Shown piece by piece: positions 36,373-47,894 of a DNA stretch of 64,000 nucleotides. The notes under the pieces are model-generated. The model was not told where the DNA came from and searched no databases. It saw only the letters and a program-made list of their open reading frames with translations. The translations under genes and the position numbers were made by a program. The stretch spans positions 248,001 through 312,000 of the forward strand of contig NZ_JAJNDA010000001.1 in NCBI RefSeq assembly GCF_021026295.1. The letters are read 5' to 3'. The stretch comes from Actinomycetospora soli. Lineage in GTDB: Bacteria > Actinomycetota > Actinomycetes > Mycobacteriales > Pseudonocardiaceae. Numbering within the stretch: the first letter of the stretch is position 1; each line of letters opens with the position of its first letter.

Positions 36373-38160
36373 TCAGGCCTTGGCCGGCTTCTTCTTCGGC
36401 AGGTACAGGTCGGTCAGCGTGCCCTCGAACGCGTCGGCCGCCATGCCCACGGTCTCCGACAACGTCGGGTGCGGGTGGATGGTCAGGCCGATGTCGGCGG
36501 CGTCGGCACCGAGCTCGATGGCCAGGGCCGCCTCGGTGATGAGGTCGGCCGCGGCCGGCCCCACGATCCCGGCGCCGATGATGCGGTCGGTCTCGGTGTC
36601 GAAGAGCAGCTTCGTCGACCCCTCGGAGCGGCCCAGCGACAGCGACCGCCCGGACGCCGCCCACGGGAACGTGCCGGTCTCGTACGACAGCCCCTGCGCC
36701 TTCGCCTCGTTCTCGGTGACCCCGACCCACGCGACCTCGGGGTCGGTGTAGGCCACCGACGGGATGACCTTGGCGTCGAACGCGCTCGGCTTCCCCGCGG
36801 CCACCTCGGCGGCGACCTTGCCCTCGTGCACCGCCTTGTGGGCCAGCATGGGCTGCCCGACGATGTCGCCGATCGCGAAGACGTGCCCGACGTTCGTGCG
36901 CATCTGCTCGTCCACGGCGAGGAAGCCACGGTCGTTCACGTCGACCCCGGCCGCGTCGAGGCCGAGCACCTTCCCGTTCGGGACCCGGCCGACCGACACG
37001 AGCACGGCGTCGAACGTGTCCTGCTCCGGCGCCTTCTTCCCCTCCATCGACACGACGAGGCCCTTCTCCGTCGCCTCGACGTTCGTGCACTTGGTGGAGA
37101 GGAAGACGTTCTCGTAGCGCGACCCGATGTGCTTGGCCAGCGGCTTCACGAGGTCCTTGTCGGCTCCCGGGATGATCTGGTCCATCAGCTCGACCACGGT
37201 GATCCTCGAGCCCAGCTCGGCGTACACCGTGGCCATCTCCAGGCCGATGATGCCGCCGCCGAGCACGAGCAGCCGCTCGGGCACCTCGGCGAGCTCCAGG
37301 GCGGAGGTCGAGTCGAGCACCCGCGGGTCGTCGTGCGGCACGAACGGGAGCTTCACCGGCTCCGAGCCGGCCGCCACGATCGCCTGGTCGAACCCGACGG
37401 TGGTGGTCGACCCGTCGGCCGTCGTGACCTCGACGCGGTGCGGGGAGACGAACCGGCCGACGCCCTGCAGGGTCGCGACCTTCCGCTGCTTGGCCAGCCC
37501 GGCGAGGCCGCCGACGAGCTTGCCGACGACGCCGTCCTTCCAGCTGCGCAGCTTGTCCAGGTCGATCTCGGGGGCGCCGAACGAGACGCCGTGGTCGGCC
37601 ATCTCCTTGGTCTCGGCGATGACCTTGGCCGCGTGCAGCAGCGCCTTCGAGGGGATGCAGCCGACGTTGAGGCAGACCCCGCCGAGCGTGTCACGGGAGT
37701 CGACGACGAGGACGTCCATCCCGAGGTCGGCCGCCCGGAACGCCGCGGTGTAGCCGCCGGGTCCCGCGCCCAGCACGAGCAGCCCGACGTGCCGGTCCTC
37801 GGCGCCGTCCGACGCGGGCGTCGGCGCGGTGCGGTTCCGCTCCTTCGCGCCCGGCTTCTCGGTCTGCGTCGAGGCCTTCTTCGTCGGCGCGGGCGTGGCG
37901 GGCTCCGGCGAACCGCTGCCGACCGGCGTCACGACCAGGATCGCGCTGCCCTGCGAGACCCGGTCGCCGACCGCGACGCGCACCTCGGTGACCGTGCCCG
38001 CCACCTCGGCGGGGACGTCCATCGTCGCCTTGTCCGACTCCAGGGTCAGCAGCGGTTCGTCGAGGGCGATCTCGCTGCCCTCGGTCACGTGCACCTCGAT
38101 GACGGGGACGTCGGTGAAGTCGCCGATGTCGGGGACCTCGACGACGACGGTGTCAGCCAC
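36373..38160 (-). CDS. lpdA: Dihydrolipoamide dehydrogenase (E3) with N-terminal lipoyl domain
   Basis: 595 residues, about 120 longer than ordinary E3. Residues 1-80 are a lipoyl domain with the lipoylated Lys at position 44 in ESDKATMDV, then a Pro/Thr/Lys-rich linker to ~130. The E3 proper follows: LGAGPGGYTAAFRAADLG for FAD, the redox-active GGVCLNVGCIPSKALLH disulfide and the C-terminal HPHPTLSETVG with the catalytic His-Glu pair. It reoxidises lipoamide of the pyruvate dehydrogenase complex. Downstream of aceF on the same strand, with a 40-bp palindrome between them. Confidence 0.95.
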   Translation of the reverse strand: MADTVVVEVPDIGDFTDVPVIEVHVTEGSEIALDEPLLTLESDKATMDVPAEVAGTVTEVRVAVGDRVSQGSAILVVTPVGSGSPEPATPAPTKKASTQTEKPGAKERNRTAPTPASDGAEDRHVGLLVLGAGPGGYTAAFRAADLGMDVLVVDSRDTLGGVCLNVGCIPSKALLHAAKVIAETKEMADHGVSFGAPEIDLDKLRSWKDGVVGKLVGGLAGLAKQRKVATLQGVGRFVSPHRVEVTTADGSTTTVGFDQAIVAAGSEPVKLPFVPHDDPRVLDSTSALELAEVPERLLVLGGGIIGLEMATVYAELGSRITVVELMDQIIPGADKDLVKPLAKHIGSRYENVFLSTKCTNVEATEKGLVVSMEGKKAPEQDTFDAVLVSVGRVPNGKVLGLDAAGVDVNDRGFLAVDEQMRTNVGHVFAIGDIVGQPMLAHKAVHEGKVAAEVAAGKPSAFDAKVIPSVAYTDPEVAWVGVTENEAKAQGLSYETGTFPWAASGRSLSLGRSEGSTKLLFDTETDRIIGAGIVGPAAADLITEAALAIELGADAADIGLTIHPHPTLSETVGMAADAFEGTLTDLYLPKKKPAKA

Positions 38161-38201
38161 AACGGAACCTTTCCGGAAGACGAGGGGTGGCCTGCGGCCA
38201 G

Positions 38202-38241
38202 GTGAGCACTAACGGTCGCTATAGCGACCTTTAGTGCTCAC
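38202..38241. repeat. 40-bp palindrome, copy 2
   Basis: GTGAGCACTAACGGTCGCTA (38202-38221) pairs with TAGCGACCTTTAGTGCTCAC (38222-38241), one mismatch in the stem. It differs from the copy at 3918-3957 by a single base, and both continue into CTGCGC. Here it lies between aceF (stop 38257) and lpdA (start 38160), which are transcribed in the same direction, so a simple end-of-operon role does not fit. Confidence 0.9.
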
Positions 38242-38256
38242 CTGCGCGAAGCGCAC

Positions 38257-39612
38257 CTAGAGGAGCAGGCGGCGCTCGTCGCCCATGGTGTGGGCGACGT
38301 GCCGGGTGAAGCGGGCGGCGAGGGCGCCGTCGATGACGCGGTGGTCGTAGGAGAAACACAGCGGCAGCAGGGTGCGGGGCTCGAACTCCGAGCCGTTCCA
38401 CACCGGCGCCACCCGCGACCGCACGACACCGAGGATCGCGACCTCCGGGGCGTTGACGATCGGCGTGAACGCCGTGCCGCCGATCCCACCGAGCGAGGAG
38501 ATCGTGAAGGTGCCGCCCTTCATGTCGTCGCCGGTCAGCTTGCCGTCGCGGGCCCGCGCCGAGACCTCGCCGAGCTCCTTCGAGATCTCGACGATGCCCT
38601 TGCGGTCGACGTCGCGGATGACCGGCACCACGAGGCCGCCGGGCGTGTCCACCGCGACGCCGATGTGGTAGTAGCGCTTCAGGATCAGCGCGTCCTTCTC
38701 CGGGGTGAGCGAGGCGTTCACCGTCGGGAAGGCCTTGAGCGCCGAGACGCTGGCCTTCATGAGGAACGCGAGCAGCGTGACCCGGTAGCCCTCCGCCTTC
38801 GCGGCGGTGTCGAGCTCCTTGCGGTACCGGTCGGTGTCGGTGATGTCCGCGTCGTCGTTGTGCGTGACGTGCGGGACGTTCAGCCACGACCGGTGCAGGA
38901 ACGGCCCCGAGATGCGGGTGATCCGCGAGAGCGGCTGCGTCTCGACCTCGCCGAACACCGAGAAGTCCTGGGCGGGGATCTCGGGGATGCCCGAGCCCCC
39001 CGCCGGCGCGGCGGCCGGGGCGGCCGGCGCCGAGGCCCCGTCGCCGCCGCGGACGAACGAGAGCAGGTCCTCCTTCGTGATCCGCCCCTTCGGCCCGCTC
39101 GCGCTGACCTGCGCGAGGTCGATGCCGAACTCGCGCGCGAGCTTGCGCACGCTCGGACCCGCGTGGGCGGGCAGCTCGGAGGCCGCGGGGGTGGCGGTCG
39201 ACCGGGCGTCGGCCGGGGCGGACGACCCGTTCGACCCGCTGCGCGCGGACCCGTTCGACGACGGGCGCTCGGTGTCCGGCTCCTGCGCGGCGGCCTCGGT
39301 GTCGGCCTGCGCGGCGGCCCCGGACGGGGTCGGGGCGTCGCCGCCGTCCTCGGTCGGCTCGCCCTCCCCCGCGTCCAGCACGACGACGGGGGTGCCCTCG
39401 CTGACGGCGTCGCCGACGGCGACGAGCACCTCGGCGACCGTGCCGGCGTGCGAGGACGGCACGTCCATCGTCGCCTTGTCGGACTCGAGGGTGAGCAGCG
39501 GGTCGTCCACGGCGATGGTGTCGCCGGGCGAGACGTGGACCTCGATGATCGGGACGTCGGAGAAGTCGCCGATGTTGGGGACGGTGACCTGGGTTGCGGC
39601 GGGCGCCGACAT
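38257..39612 (-). CDS. aceF: Dihydrolipoamide acyltransferase (E2) of pyruvate dehydrogenase
   Basis: 451 residues. One lipoyl domain (1-80) with the lipoyl Lys at 46 in ESDKATMDV, a long Ala/Pro/Ser linker, a peripheral subunit-binding domain near 150-190 (AGPSVRKLAREFGIDLAQVSASGPKGRITKEDL) and the catalytic domain with YDHRVIDGA carrying the active-site His. It transfers the acetyl group to CoA and forms the core of the complex. ATG 39612 has AGAGAGG upstream. It follows aceE by 32 bp on the same strand. Confidence 0.93.
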   Translation of the reverse strand: MSAPAATQVTVPNIGDFSDVPIIEVHVSPGDTIAVDDPLLTLESDKATMDVPSSHAGTVAEVLVAVGDAVSEGTPVVVLDAGEGEPTEDGGDAPTPSGAAAQADTEAAAQEPDTERPSSNGSARSGSNGSSAPADARSTATPAASELPAHAGPSVRKLAREFGIDLAQVSASGPKGRITKEDLLSFVRGGDGASAPAAPAAAPAGGSGIPEIPAQDFSVFGEVETQPLSRITRISGPFLHRSWLNVPHVTHNDDADITDTDRYRKELDTAAKAEGYRVTLLAFLMKASVSALKAFPTVNASLTPEKDALILKRYYHIGVAVDTPGGLVVPVIRDVDRKGIVEISKELGEVSARARDGKLTGDDMKGGTFTISSLGGIGGTAFTPIVNAPEVAILGVVRSRVAPVWNGSEFEPRTLLPLCFSYDHRVIDGALAARFTRHVAHTMGDERRLLL

Positions 39613-39644
39613 CGTCTGTTGCCTCTCTGGCCGTACGGGCGGGG

Positions 39645-42368
39645 TCAGGCGTGCGCCGGGGCGGGACGCTCGGGGTCGATCTCGTACCGGGCGATCGCGT
39701 CCGCGACCACCGAGGCCTCGATCCTCCCGTCGCGTGCCAGCGCCGAGAGCGCCGCCACCGTGACGAAGCGCCGGTCGACCTCGAAGAAGTCGCGCAGCGC
39801 GGCGCGGTAGTCCGAGCGACCGAACCCGTCGGTGCCGAGCACCTCGTAGCGCCGTCCGACGACGAACGCCCGGATCTGGTCGGCGAACGCCCGCATGTAG
39901 TCGGTCGCGGCGACGACGGGCCCCTCGGGCCGGCCCTCGAGCTGCTGCTCGACCCACGACTTGCGCGGCGTCTCGGTGGGGTGGAGCAGGTTCCAGCGCT
40001 CGGTGTCGATGCCGTCGCGGCGCAGCTCGGTGAAGCTGGGTGCGCTCCACACGTCGGCCACGACGCCCCAGTCCGACTCCAGCATCTCGGCCGCGGCCAG
40101 CACCTCGTTGAGGATCGTGCCGGAGCCCATCAGCTGCACCCGCGGCTTCTGCGCGGCCTTCGACCGCGACTTCCGCGCGGGGACCGGCGCCCCCTCCTGC
40201 AGCAGGTAGAGACCCTTGATGATGCCCTCGCGCGTCGCCGCCTCGGCGGCGTCGTCGCCCAGCCCCGGCAGCGCGGGGTGGTGGTAGTTCTCGTTCATCA
40301 GGGTCAGGTAGTAGAAGACGTCCTCCTGCTCGGCGTACATCCGCCGCAGGCCGTCCTGGACGATCACCGCGACCTCGTGGGCGAAGGTCGGGTCGTAGGA
40401 CACGCAGTTCGGGATCGCCGAGGAGAACAGGTGCGAGTGCCCGTCCTCGTGCTGCAGGCCCTCGCCGTTCAGCGTGGTCCGCCCCGCCGTGCCGCCGAGC
40501 AGGAAGCCCCGGGCGCGCAGGTCACCGGCCGCCCATGCGAGGTCGCCGACGCGCTGGAAGCCGAACATCGAGTAGTAGATGTAGAACGGGATCATCGGGA
40601 CGTCGCTGGTGGAGTACGCCGTCGCCGCGGCGATCCAGGACGACATCGCGCCCAGCTCGTTGATGCCCTCCTGGAGCAGCTGGCCGTTCTCGGCCTCCTT
40701 GTAGCTCATCAGCTGCCCCTCGTCCTCGGGCGTGTAGAGCTGCCCGACCCGGGAGAAGATCCCGAACTGCCGGAACATGCCCTCCATGCCGAAGGTGCGG
40801 GACTCGTCGGGGACGATCGGGACGACCCGGTTGCCGATCTTCTTGTCCCGCAGCAGCGTGTTGAGCACGCGGACGAACGCCATCGTCGTGGAGATCCTCC
40901 GGTCGCCGGAGTCGGCGAGCTGCGCCCCGAACGCGGAGAGCTCCGGCACCTCGAGCGACTCCGACCGGGCGCGCCGCGCCGGCAGCGACCCGCCGAGCGC
41001 CTCGCGGTGCTCGCGGAGGTAGACGGCCTCCTCGGAGTCCGGCGCGAAGCTCAGGTAGGGCAGCGAGTCGATCTCCTCGTCGGAGATCGGCAGGTCGAAC
41101 CGGTCGCGGAAGATCGTGAGCTGCTCGCCCGCCATCTTCTTCTGCTGGTGGGAGATGTTCTGGCCCTCGCCGGCCTCGCCCATCCCGTAGCCCTTGACCG
41201 TCTTCGCGAGGATGACGGTGGGGCGGTCCTTCTGGGCGGTCGCCGCCGCGTAGGCCGCGTAGATCTTCGACGGGTCGTGGCCGCCGCGGGTCAGGCCCCA
41301 GATCTCCTCGTCGGACCAGTCGGCGACCAGCTCCGCGGTCTCCGGGTAGCGCCCGAAGAAGTGCTCGCGGACGTAGGCGCCGTCCTTGGACTTGAAGGTC
41401 TGGTAGTCGCCGTCGACGCACTCCTCCATGAGCTGGTGGAGCCGTCCGGTGGTGTCGCGCTTGAGCAGCTCGTCCCAGCGGCTGCCCCAGATCACCTTGA
41501 TGACGTTCCAGCCGGCGCCCCGGAACAGGCCCTCCAGCTCCTGGATGATCTTGCCGTTGCCGCGGACCGGCCCGTCGAGGCGCTGCAGGTTGCAGTTCAC
41601 GACGAAGACGAGGTTGTCCAGGCGCTCGCGGCCGGCCAGCGAGATCGCGCCCAGCGACTCCGGCTCGTCCATCTCGCCGTCGCCCAGGAACGCCCACACG
41701 TGCCGGTCGGCGGTCTCGGCGAGCCCGCGGCCCTCGAGGTACTTGAGGAAGCGCGCCTGGTAGATCGCCATGAGCGGGCCGAGGCCCATCGACACCGTGG
41801 GGAACTGCCAGAAGTCCGGCATGAGCCACGGGTGCGGGTACGACGACAGGCCGTTCCCCCCGGTCTCCTGCCGGAAGGCGTCCATCTGCTCCTCGGACAG
41901 GCGGCCCTCGAGGAACGCGCGGGCGTAGATGCCGGGCGAGGAGTGCCCCTGCATCATCACCAGGTCGCCGCCGTGGTCGGACGACGGCGCGTGCCAGAAG
42001 TGCTGGAAGCCGGTGTCGTAGAGCGTCGCCGCCGACTGGAAGCTCGCGATGTGCCCGCCGAGCTCGGAGGACTCCTTGTTCGCCCGCAGCACGGTGGCCA
42101 CCGCGTTCCAGCGGATCGCCGACCGGATGCGGTGCTCCACCGCGCGGTCGCCCGGGTGCGGCGGCTCGTCCTCGACGGGGATGGTGTTCACGTAGGGCGT
42201 CGTCGCCGAGTACGGGACCGGCGCGCCGGCCCGACGGGCCTGGCCGATCAGCTCGTCGAGCAGGTCGTGGGCACGCTGCGGCCCCTCCACCGCCAGCACC
42301 GACTCGAGGGCCTCGCGCCACTCGTCGGTGCCCTCGGGGTCGGGGTCGCGCTGGGTGTCGTCGAGCAT
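39645..42368 (-). CDS. aceE: Pyruvate dehydrogenase E1 component, homodimeric type
   Basis: 907 residues, typical for the single-chain E1. The TPP motif is GDGEMDEPESLGAISLAGRE with the matching Asn in VVNCNLQRLDG. Other conserved parts are MMQGHSSPGIYARAFLEGRL and KTVKGYGMGEAGEGQNISHQQKKM. It decarboxylates pyruvate and acetylates the E2 lipoyl group. ATG 42368 (MLDDTQRDPDPEG) is preferred over a start 14 codons upstream because of the GAGGA ribosome site. First gene of the aceE-aceF-lpdA unit, divergent from ppdK. Confidence 0.95.
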   Translation of the reverse strand: MLDDTQRDPDPEGTDEWREALESVLAVEGPQRAHDLLDELIGQARRAGAPVPYSATTPYVNTIPVEDEPPHPGDRAVEHRIRSAIRWNAVATVLRANKESSELGGHIASFQSAATLYDTGFQHFWHAPSSDHGGDLVMMQGHSSPGIYARAFLEGRLSEEQMDAFRQETGGNGLSSYPHPWLMPDFWQFPTVSMGLGPLMAIYQARFLKYLEGRGLAETADRHVWAFLGDGEMDEPESLGAISLAGRERLDNLVFVVNCNLQRLDGPVRGNGKIIQELEGLFRGAGWNVIKVIWGSRWDELLKRDTTGRLHQLMEECVDGDYQTFKSKDGAYVREHFFGRYPETAELVADWSDEEIWGLTRGGHDPSKIYAAYAAATAQKDRPTVILAKTVKGYGMGEAGEGQNISHQQKKMAGEQLTIFRDRFDLPISDEEIDSLPYLSFAPDSEEAVYLREHREALGGSLPARRARSESLEVPELSAFGAQLADSGDRRISTTMAFVRVLNTLLRDKKIGNRVVPIVPDESRTFGMEGMFRQFGIFSRVGQLYTPEDEGQLMSYKEAENGQLLQEGINELGAMSSWIAAATAYSTSDVPMIPFYIYYSMFGFQRVGDLAWAAGDLRARGFLLGGTAGRTTLNGEGLQHEDGHSHLFSSAIPNCVSYDPTFAHEVAVIVQDGLRRMYAEQEDVFYYLTLMNENYHHPALPGLGDDAAEAATREGIIKGLYLLQEGAPVPARKSRSKAAQKPRVQLMGSGTILNEVLAAAEMLESDWGVVADVWSAPSFTELRRDGIDTERWNLLHPTETPRKSWVEQQLEGRPEGPVVAATDYMRAFADQIRAFVVGRRYEVLGTDGFGRSDYRAALRDFFEVDRRFVTVAALSALARDGRIEASVVADAIARYEIDPERPAPAHA

Positions 42369-42634
42369 GCGGAGCAGTCCTCGTTGATCGCTGTGGGCCG
42401 GAGCACCCACCCTGCCGTGCGAGCGGTCACGACGGAAGGTGAGCGGCGTTTCGCCTGAGCCATCGTTGAGCTTCGCCCTGTTACCGGCCGGTTGGAGGGG
42501 GTGCGGCGGGCCGTGGTGTGGGCTGGATCTACTGGATCGAGCGAGTCGGGCCCTGCGCCGGTCGGGGCATGGCCTCCATCCGCGTGACGTGCCACGTTCT
42601 CACCGGGTGTGTCGGTGGACCGGAGGGGTGGGCG
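42369..42634. promoter_or_regulatory. Divergent aceE/ppdK intergenic region
   Basis: 266 bp without a gene between two divergent starts at the pyruvate node. A short dyad TTACCGGCCGGTTGG lies near 42481. I see no recognised riboswitch or strong consensus promoter; the region must contain both promoters. Confidence 0.4.
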
Positions 42635-45309
<2,675 letters not shown>

Positions 45310-45310
<1 letters not shown>

Positions 45311-45373
45311 GCACCCCCTGGGTGCAAGCAATGCGTCACTGCTTGCACCCAGTGCTAGGAACGCCACATCGTC
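45310..45373. repeat. 57-bp hairpin repeat, copy 1
   Basis: TGGGTGCAAGCA (45319-45330) and TGCTTGCACCCA (45340-45351) form a 12-bp stem around the loop ATGCGTCAC. Outside it AGCAC (45310-45314) pairs with GTGCT (45352-45356). The unit 45317-45373 matches 51523-51579 at 52 of 57 positions, including the tail AACGCCACATCGTC. It starts at the last base of the ppdK stop codon and ends 62 bp before the next start, so it could terminate ppdK. Confidence 0.88.
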
Positions 45374-45434
45374 GGACCCCGAGCGAAGTTAGGGCAGCCT
45401 GTCCTTTTCGTCCGGGATCCGCCACGATGCGTGT

Positions 45435-47894
45435 GTGATCAGCCTGGCCCGCGAGCTCGCGCGACACGACGGGCGGATCGCCCTCGTCTCCGACGACGAG
45501 TCGGTCACCTACCGTGAGCTCGCGGCCCGTGCGGACACCGTCGCGCGGGCGCTCGGGCCGCGCCGTCGGCTGGTCCTCGCGGTGATGTCGATCGACGTGG
45601 CGTCGGTGGTCGGCTACCTCGGGGCCCTGCGGGGCGGGCACGCGGTGCTGCTCGCGCCGCCCGACCCGGCGCGCGTCGCGGCGCTGCGGGCCGCCTGGGA
45701 CCCGGACGCCGTGGTGGTGGCCGGCACCGTCACCGAGACCCGGCCGGGGTCCGCGCACGAGCTGCACCCCGGCCTCGCCCTGCTGCTCGCGACGTCGGGC
45801 TCCACCGGCTCCCCGCGTCTGGTGCGGCTCGGCGCGGCGGGCGTCGACGCGAACGTCGCCGCCGTCGCCGACCGGTTCGACGTGCGGCCCGACGACCGCG
45901 CCGTGGCGATGCTGCCGCTGCACTACTGCTACGGCCTGTCCGTCCTGCACACGACGCTGGACCGCGGTGCGGCCCTGCTGCTGCGCCCCGACGCGGTCAC
46001 CGAGCCGTCGTTCTGGGCCGGGGTCCACGCGGGTCGGGCCACGAGCCTGCACGGGGTGCCGCACACCTTCGGGCTGCTCGACGGCGCTCCCGCGCTGTCC
46101 TCGCTCACCGACCTGCGCTACGTCACGCAGGCCGGCGGCCGCCTCGCCCCCGAGGACGTCACCCGCTGGACCGAGCTCGGGCGGCGCCGCGGCTGGCGCT
46201 TCCACGTCATGTACGGCCAGACCGAGGCCACGGCCCGCATGACGATCTCCGATCCCGACCTCGCCGCCGTGCGGCCGGACTCGGTCGGACGCCCGCTGGC
46301 CGGCGGGCGCTTCACCGTCGCCGGGAACGGCGAGCTCGTCTACCACGGCCCGAACGTCATGTTCGGCTACGCCGACTCGCCCGCCGACCTCGCCCGGGGC
46401 CGCGAGGTCGAGGCCCTGCGCACCGGTGACCTCGGGCGGGTTCACGACGACGGGTCGGTCGAGGTCACGGGTCGGCTGCGGCGCGTGGTGAAACCGGGCG
46501 GGGTCCGGGTCGACCTGGACGCGCTCGAGCGGCTGCTGCACGACGGCGGGGTACGTGCGGCCTGCGCGGGCGACGACGGCACGCTCGTCGTCGCGGTCGT
46601 CGGCGACGCCACGACGGTCGACGCGGCGCGGACCCTGCTCACCGGGCTGCCGGCCCGCCCCCTCGTGGTCCCCGTCGCGGAGCTGCCGCGGCTGACGAAC
46701 GGCAAGGTCGACCACGTCGCCGTCCGCGCCCTCGGGCGGGCCGGCGGCGTGCGCGGGCGCCCGCGCACGGTGCGTGAGGTGTTCGCCAGGGCCCTGCCCG
46801 GCACGCCGCTGCGCGACGACGCGAGCTTCGTCGACCTCGGCGGCACCTCGCTGACCTACGTGCGGGCCGCCGCCGATCTGGAGCGGGTCCTCGGTCGGCT
46901 GCCGGAGGGCTGGGACCGAATCCCGCTCGGCGAGCTCGGCGTCGCGACGCCGGCCGTCCCGCCCCGGGGCCGCGCCGGCCGCCGGGAGATCGAGACCGTG
47001 GTGGCCCTGCGCGCGGCCGCGATCGTGGCGGTCGTCGGCACCCACGCCGAGGTGTGGGAGGTGCTCGGCGGCGCGCACCTGCTGCTGGTGCTGGCCGGGT
47101 TCACCGTGGCCCGCTTCGCGCTGGCCGCCCCCGATCCGACGCGCCGGCTCCTGCGCGGTGCCGCCGCCCTCGCGGTCCCGTCCGCCGCCTGGATCGCGCT
47201 GCGGTCGGTGACCGAGCCCGACGCGGCGCCCGTGGACGCCCTGCTCCTCGGCTCGGTCGTGACGCCGCTGATCCCGGCCTACTGGTTCATCGCGGCGCTC
47301 CTGCAGATCGTGGTGCTCCTCGCCCTGCTCCACGCCGTGCCGGCCGTACGCCGGCTCGACCGCCGGTACCCGTTCGGCCTCCCGGTCGCCGTCCTGGCGG
47401 GCGCGCTGGTCGGGCGGTTCTGGCCGGTGGACACCGCTTTGGAGGGCATCTTCGACACCCACCGGGTGGCCTGGCTGGTGGTGCTCGGCTGGGTCGTCTT
47501 CCGGGCGACCACGCCGGCCCGGCGGGGTGCGGTCGGCCTCGCGGCGCTCGTCCTCGCCGGGACCTTCTTCCCGGTGGAGCCGTGGCGTGCGGCGCTGGTC
47601 GCGGTCGGGGTGCTGATCCTGCTGTTCGTCCGCCGGGTCGCCCTCCCGGCGGCGATCGCGTCGGTGGCCTCGACCCTGGCGGCGGCCTCCCTCGCGATCT
47701 ACCTGACCCACTTCGCCGTGCTCGGCCTCGCGGACCGCGGGGTGCCCGGTCCGGTGCTCGTCGTCCTCGCCCTGGCCGTCGGGGTGGCGGCGTGGTGGGT
47801 CGGGGCCGCCGGGGTCGCGGCCGTCAGCCGCCGGCGGGGACGGGCTCGGCCCGCGACGGCTCCGGTGCCGGCAGCCAACGCACCGGCGCGGTGA
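45435..47894 (+). CDS. Fusion: AMP-ligase, carrier domain and membrane acyltransferase
   Basis: 819 residues from GTG 45435. Residues ~1-430 form an adenylation domain: ATSGSTGSPRL (core A3) at ~119-129, MYGQTEATARM (A5), RTGDLG (A7) and PRLTNGKVD (A10). Residues ~440-500 are a phosphopantetheine carrier with LGGTSL, Ser 472. Residues ~515-800 contain about nine to ten membrane helices and look like an acyltransferase-3 domain, with Arg 526 and His 537 in the R-x10-H arrangement (LRAAAIVAVVGTHAEVW). The architecture implies activation of an acid, loading on the carrier and transfer across or at the membrane, analogous to DltA-DltC-DltB on one chain. Substrate and acceptor unknown. Its end overlaps the convergent ABC gene by 71 bp. 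Confidence 0.8.
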   Translation: MISLARELARHDGRIALVSDDESVTYRELAARADTVARALGPRRRLVLAVMSIDVASVVGYLGALRGGHAVLLAPPDPARVAALRAAWDPDAVVVAGTVTETRPGSAHELHPGLALLLATSGSTGSPRLVRLGAAGVDANVAAVADRFDVRPDDRAVAMLPLHYCYGLSVLHTTLDRGAALLLRPDAVTEPSFWAGVHAGRATSLHGVPHTFGLLDGAPALSSLTDLRYVTQAGGRLAPEDVTRWTELGRRRGWRFHVMYGQTEATARMTISDPDLAAVRPDSVGRPLAGGRFTVAGNGELVYHGPNVMFGYADSPADLARGREVEALRTGDLGRVHDDGSVEVTGRLRRVVKPGGVRVDLDALERLLHDGGVRAACAGDDGTLVVAVVGDATTVDAARTLLTGLPARPLVVPVAELPRLTNGKVDHVAVRALGRAGGVRGRPRTVREVFARALPGTPLRDDASFVDLGGTSLTYVRAAADLERVLGRLPEGWDRIPLGELGVATPAVPPRGRAGRREIETVVALRAAAIVAVVGTHAEVWEVLGGAHLLLVLAGFTVARFALAAPDPTRRLLRGAAALAVPSAAWIALRSVTEPDAAPVDALLLGSVVTPLIPAYWFIAALLQIVVLLALLHAVPAVRRLDRRYPFGLPVAVLAGALVGRFWPVDTALEGIFDTHRVAWLVVLGWVVFRATTPARRGAVGLAALVLAGTFFPVEPWRAALVAVGVLILLFVRRVALPAAIASVASTLAAASLAIYLTHFAVLGLADRGVPGPVLVVLALAVGVAAWWVGAAGVAAVSRRRGRARPATAPVPAANAPAR

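Noticed and set aside
42518-42634. N-terminal extension of ppdK from GTG 42518
   Set aside because: The extra 39 residues have no family match, while ATG 42635 has a GGAGGGG ribosome site and starts at the conserved TKYVYDF.
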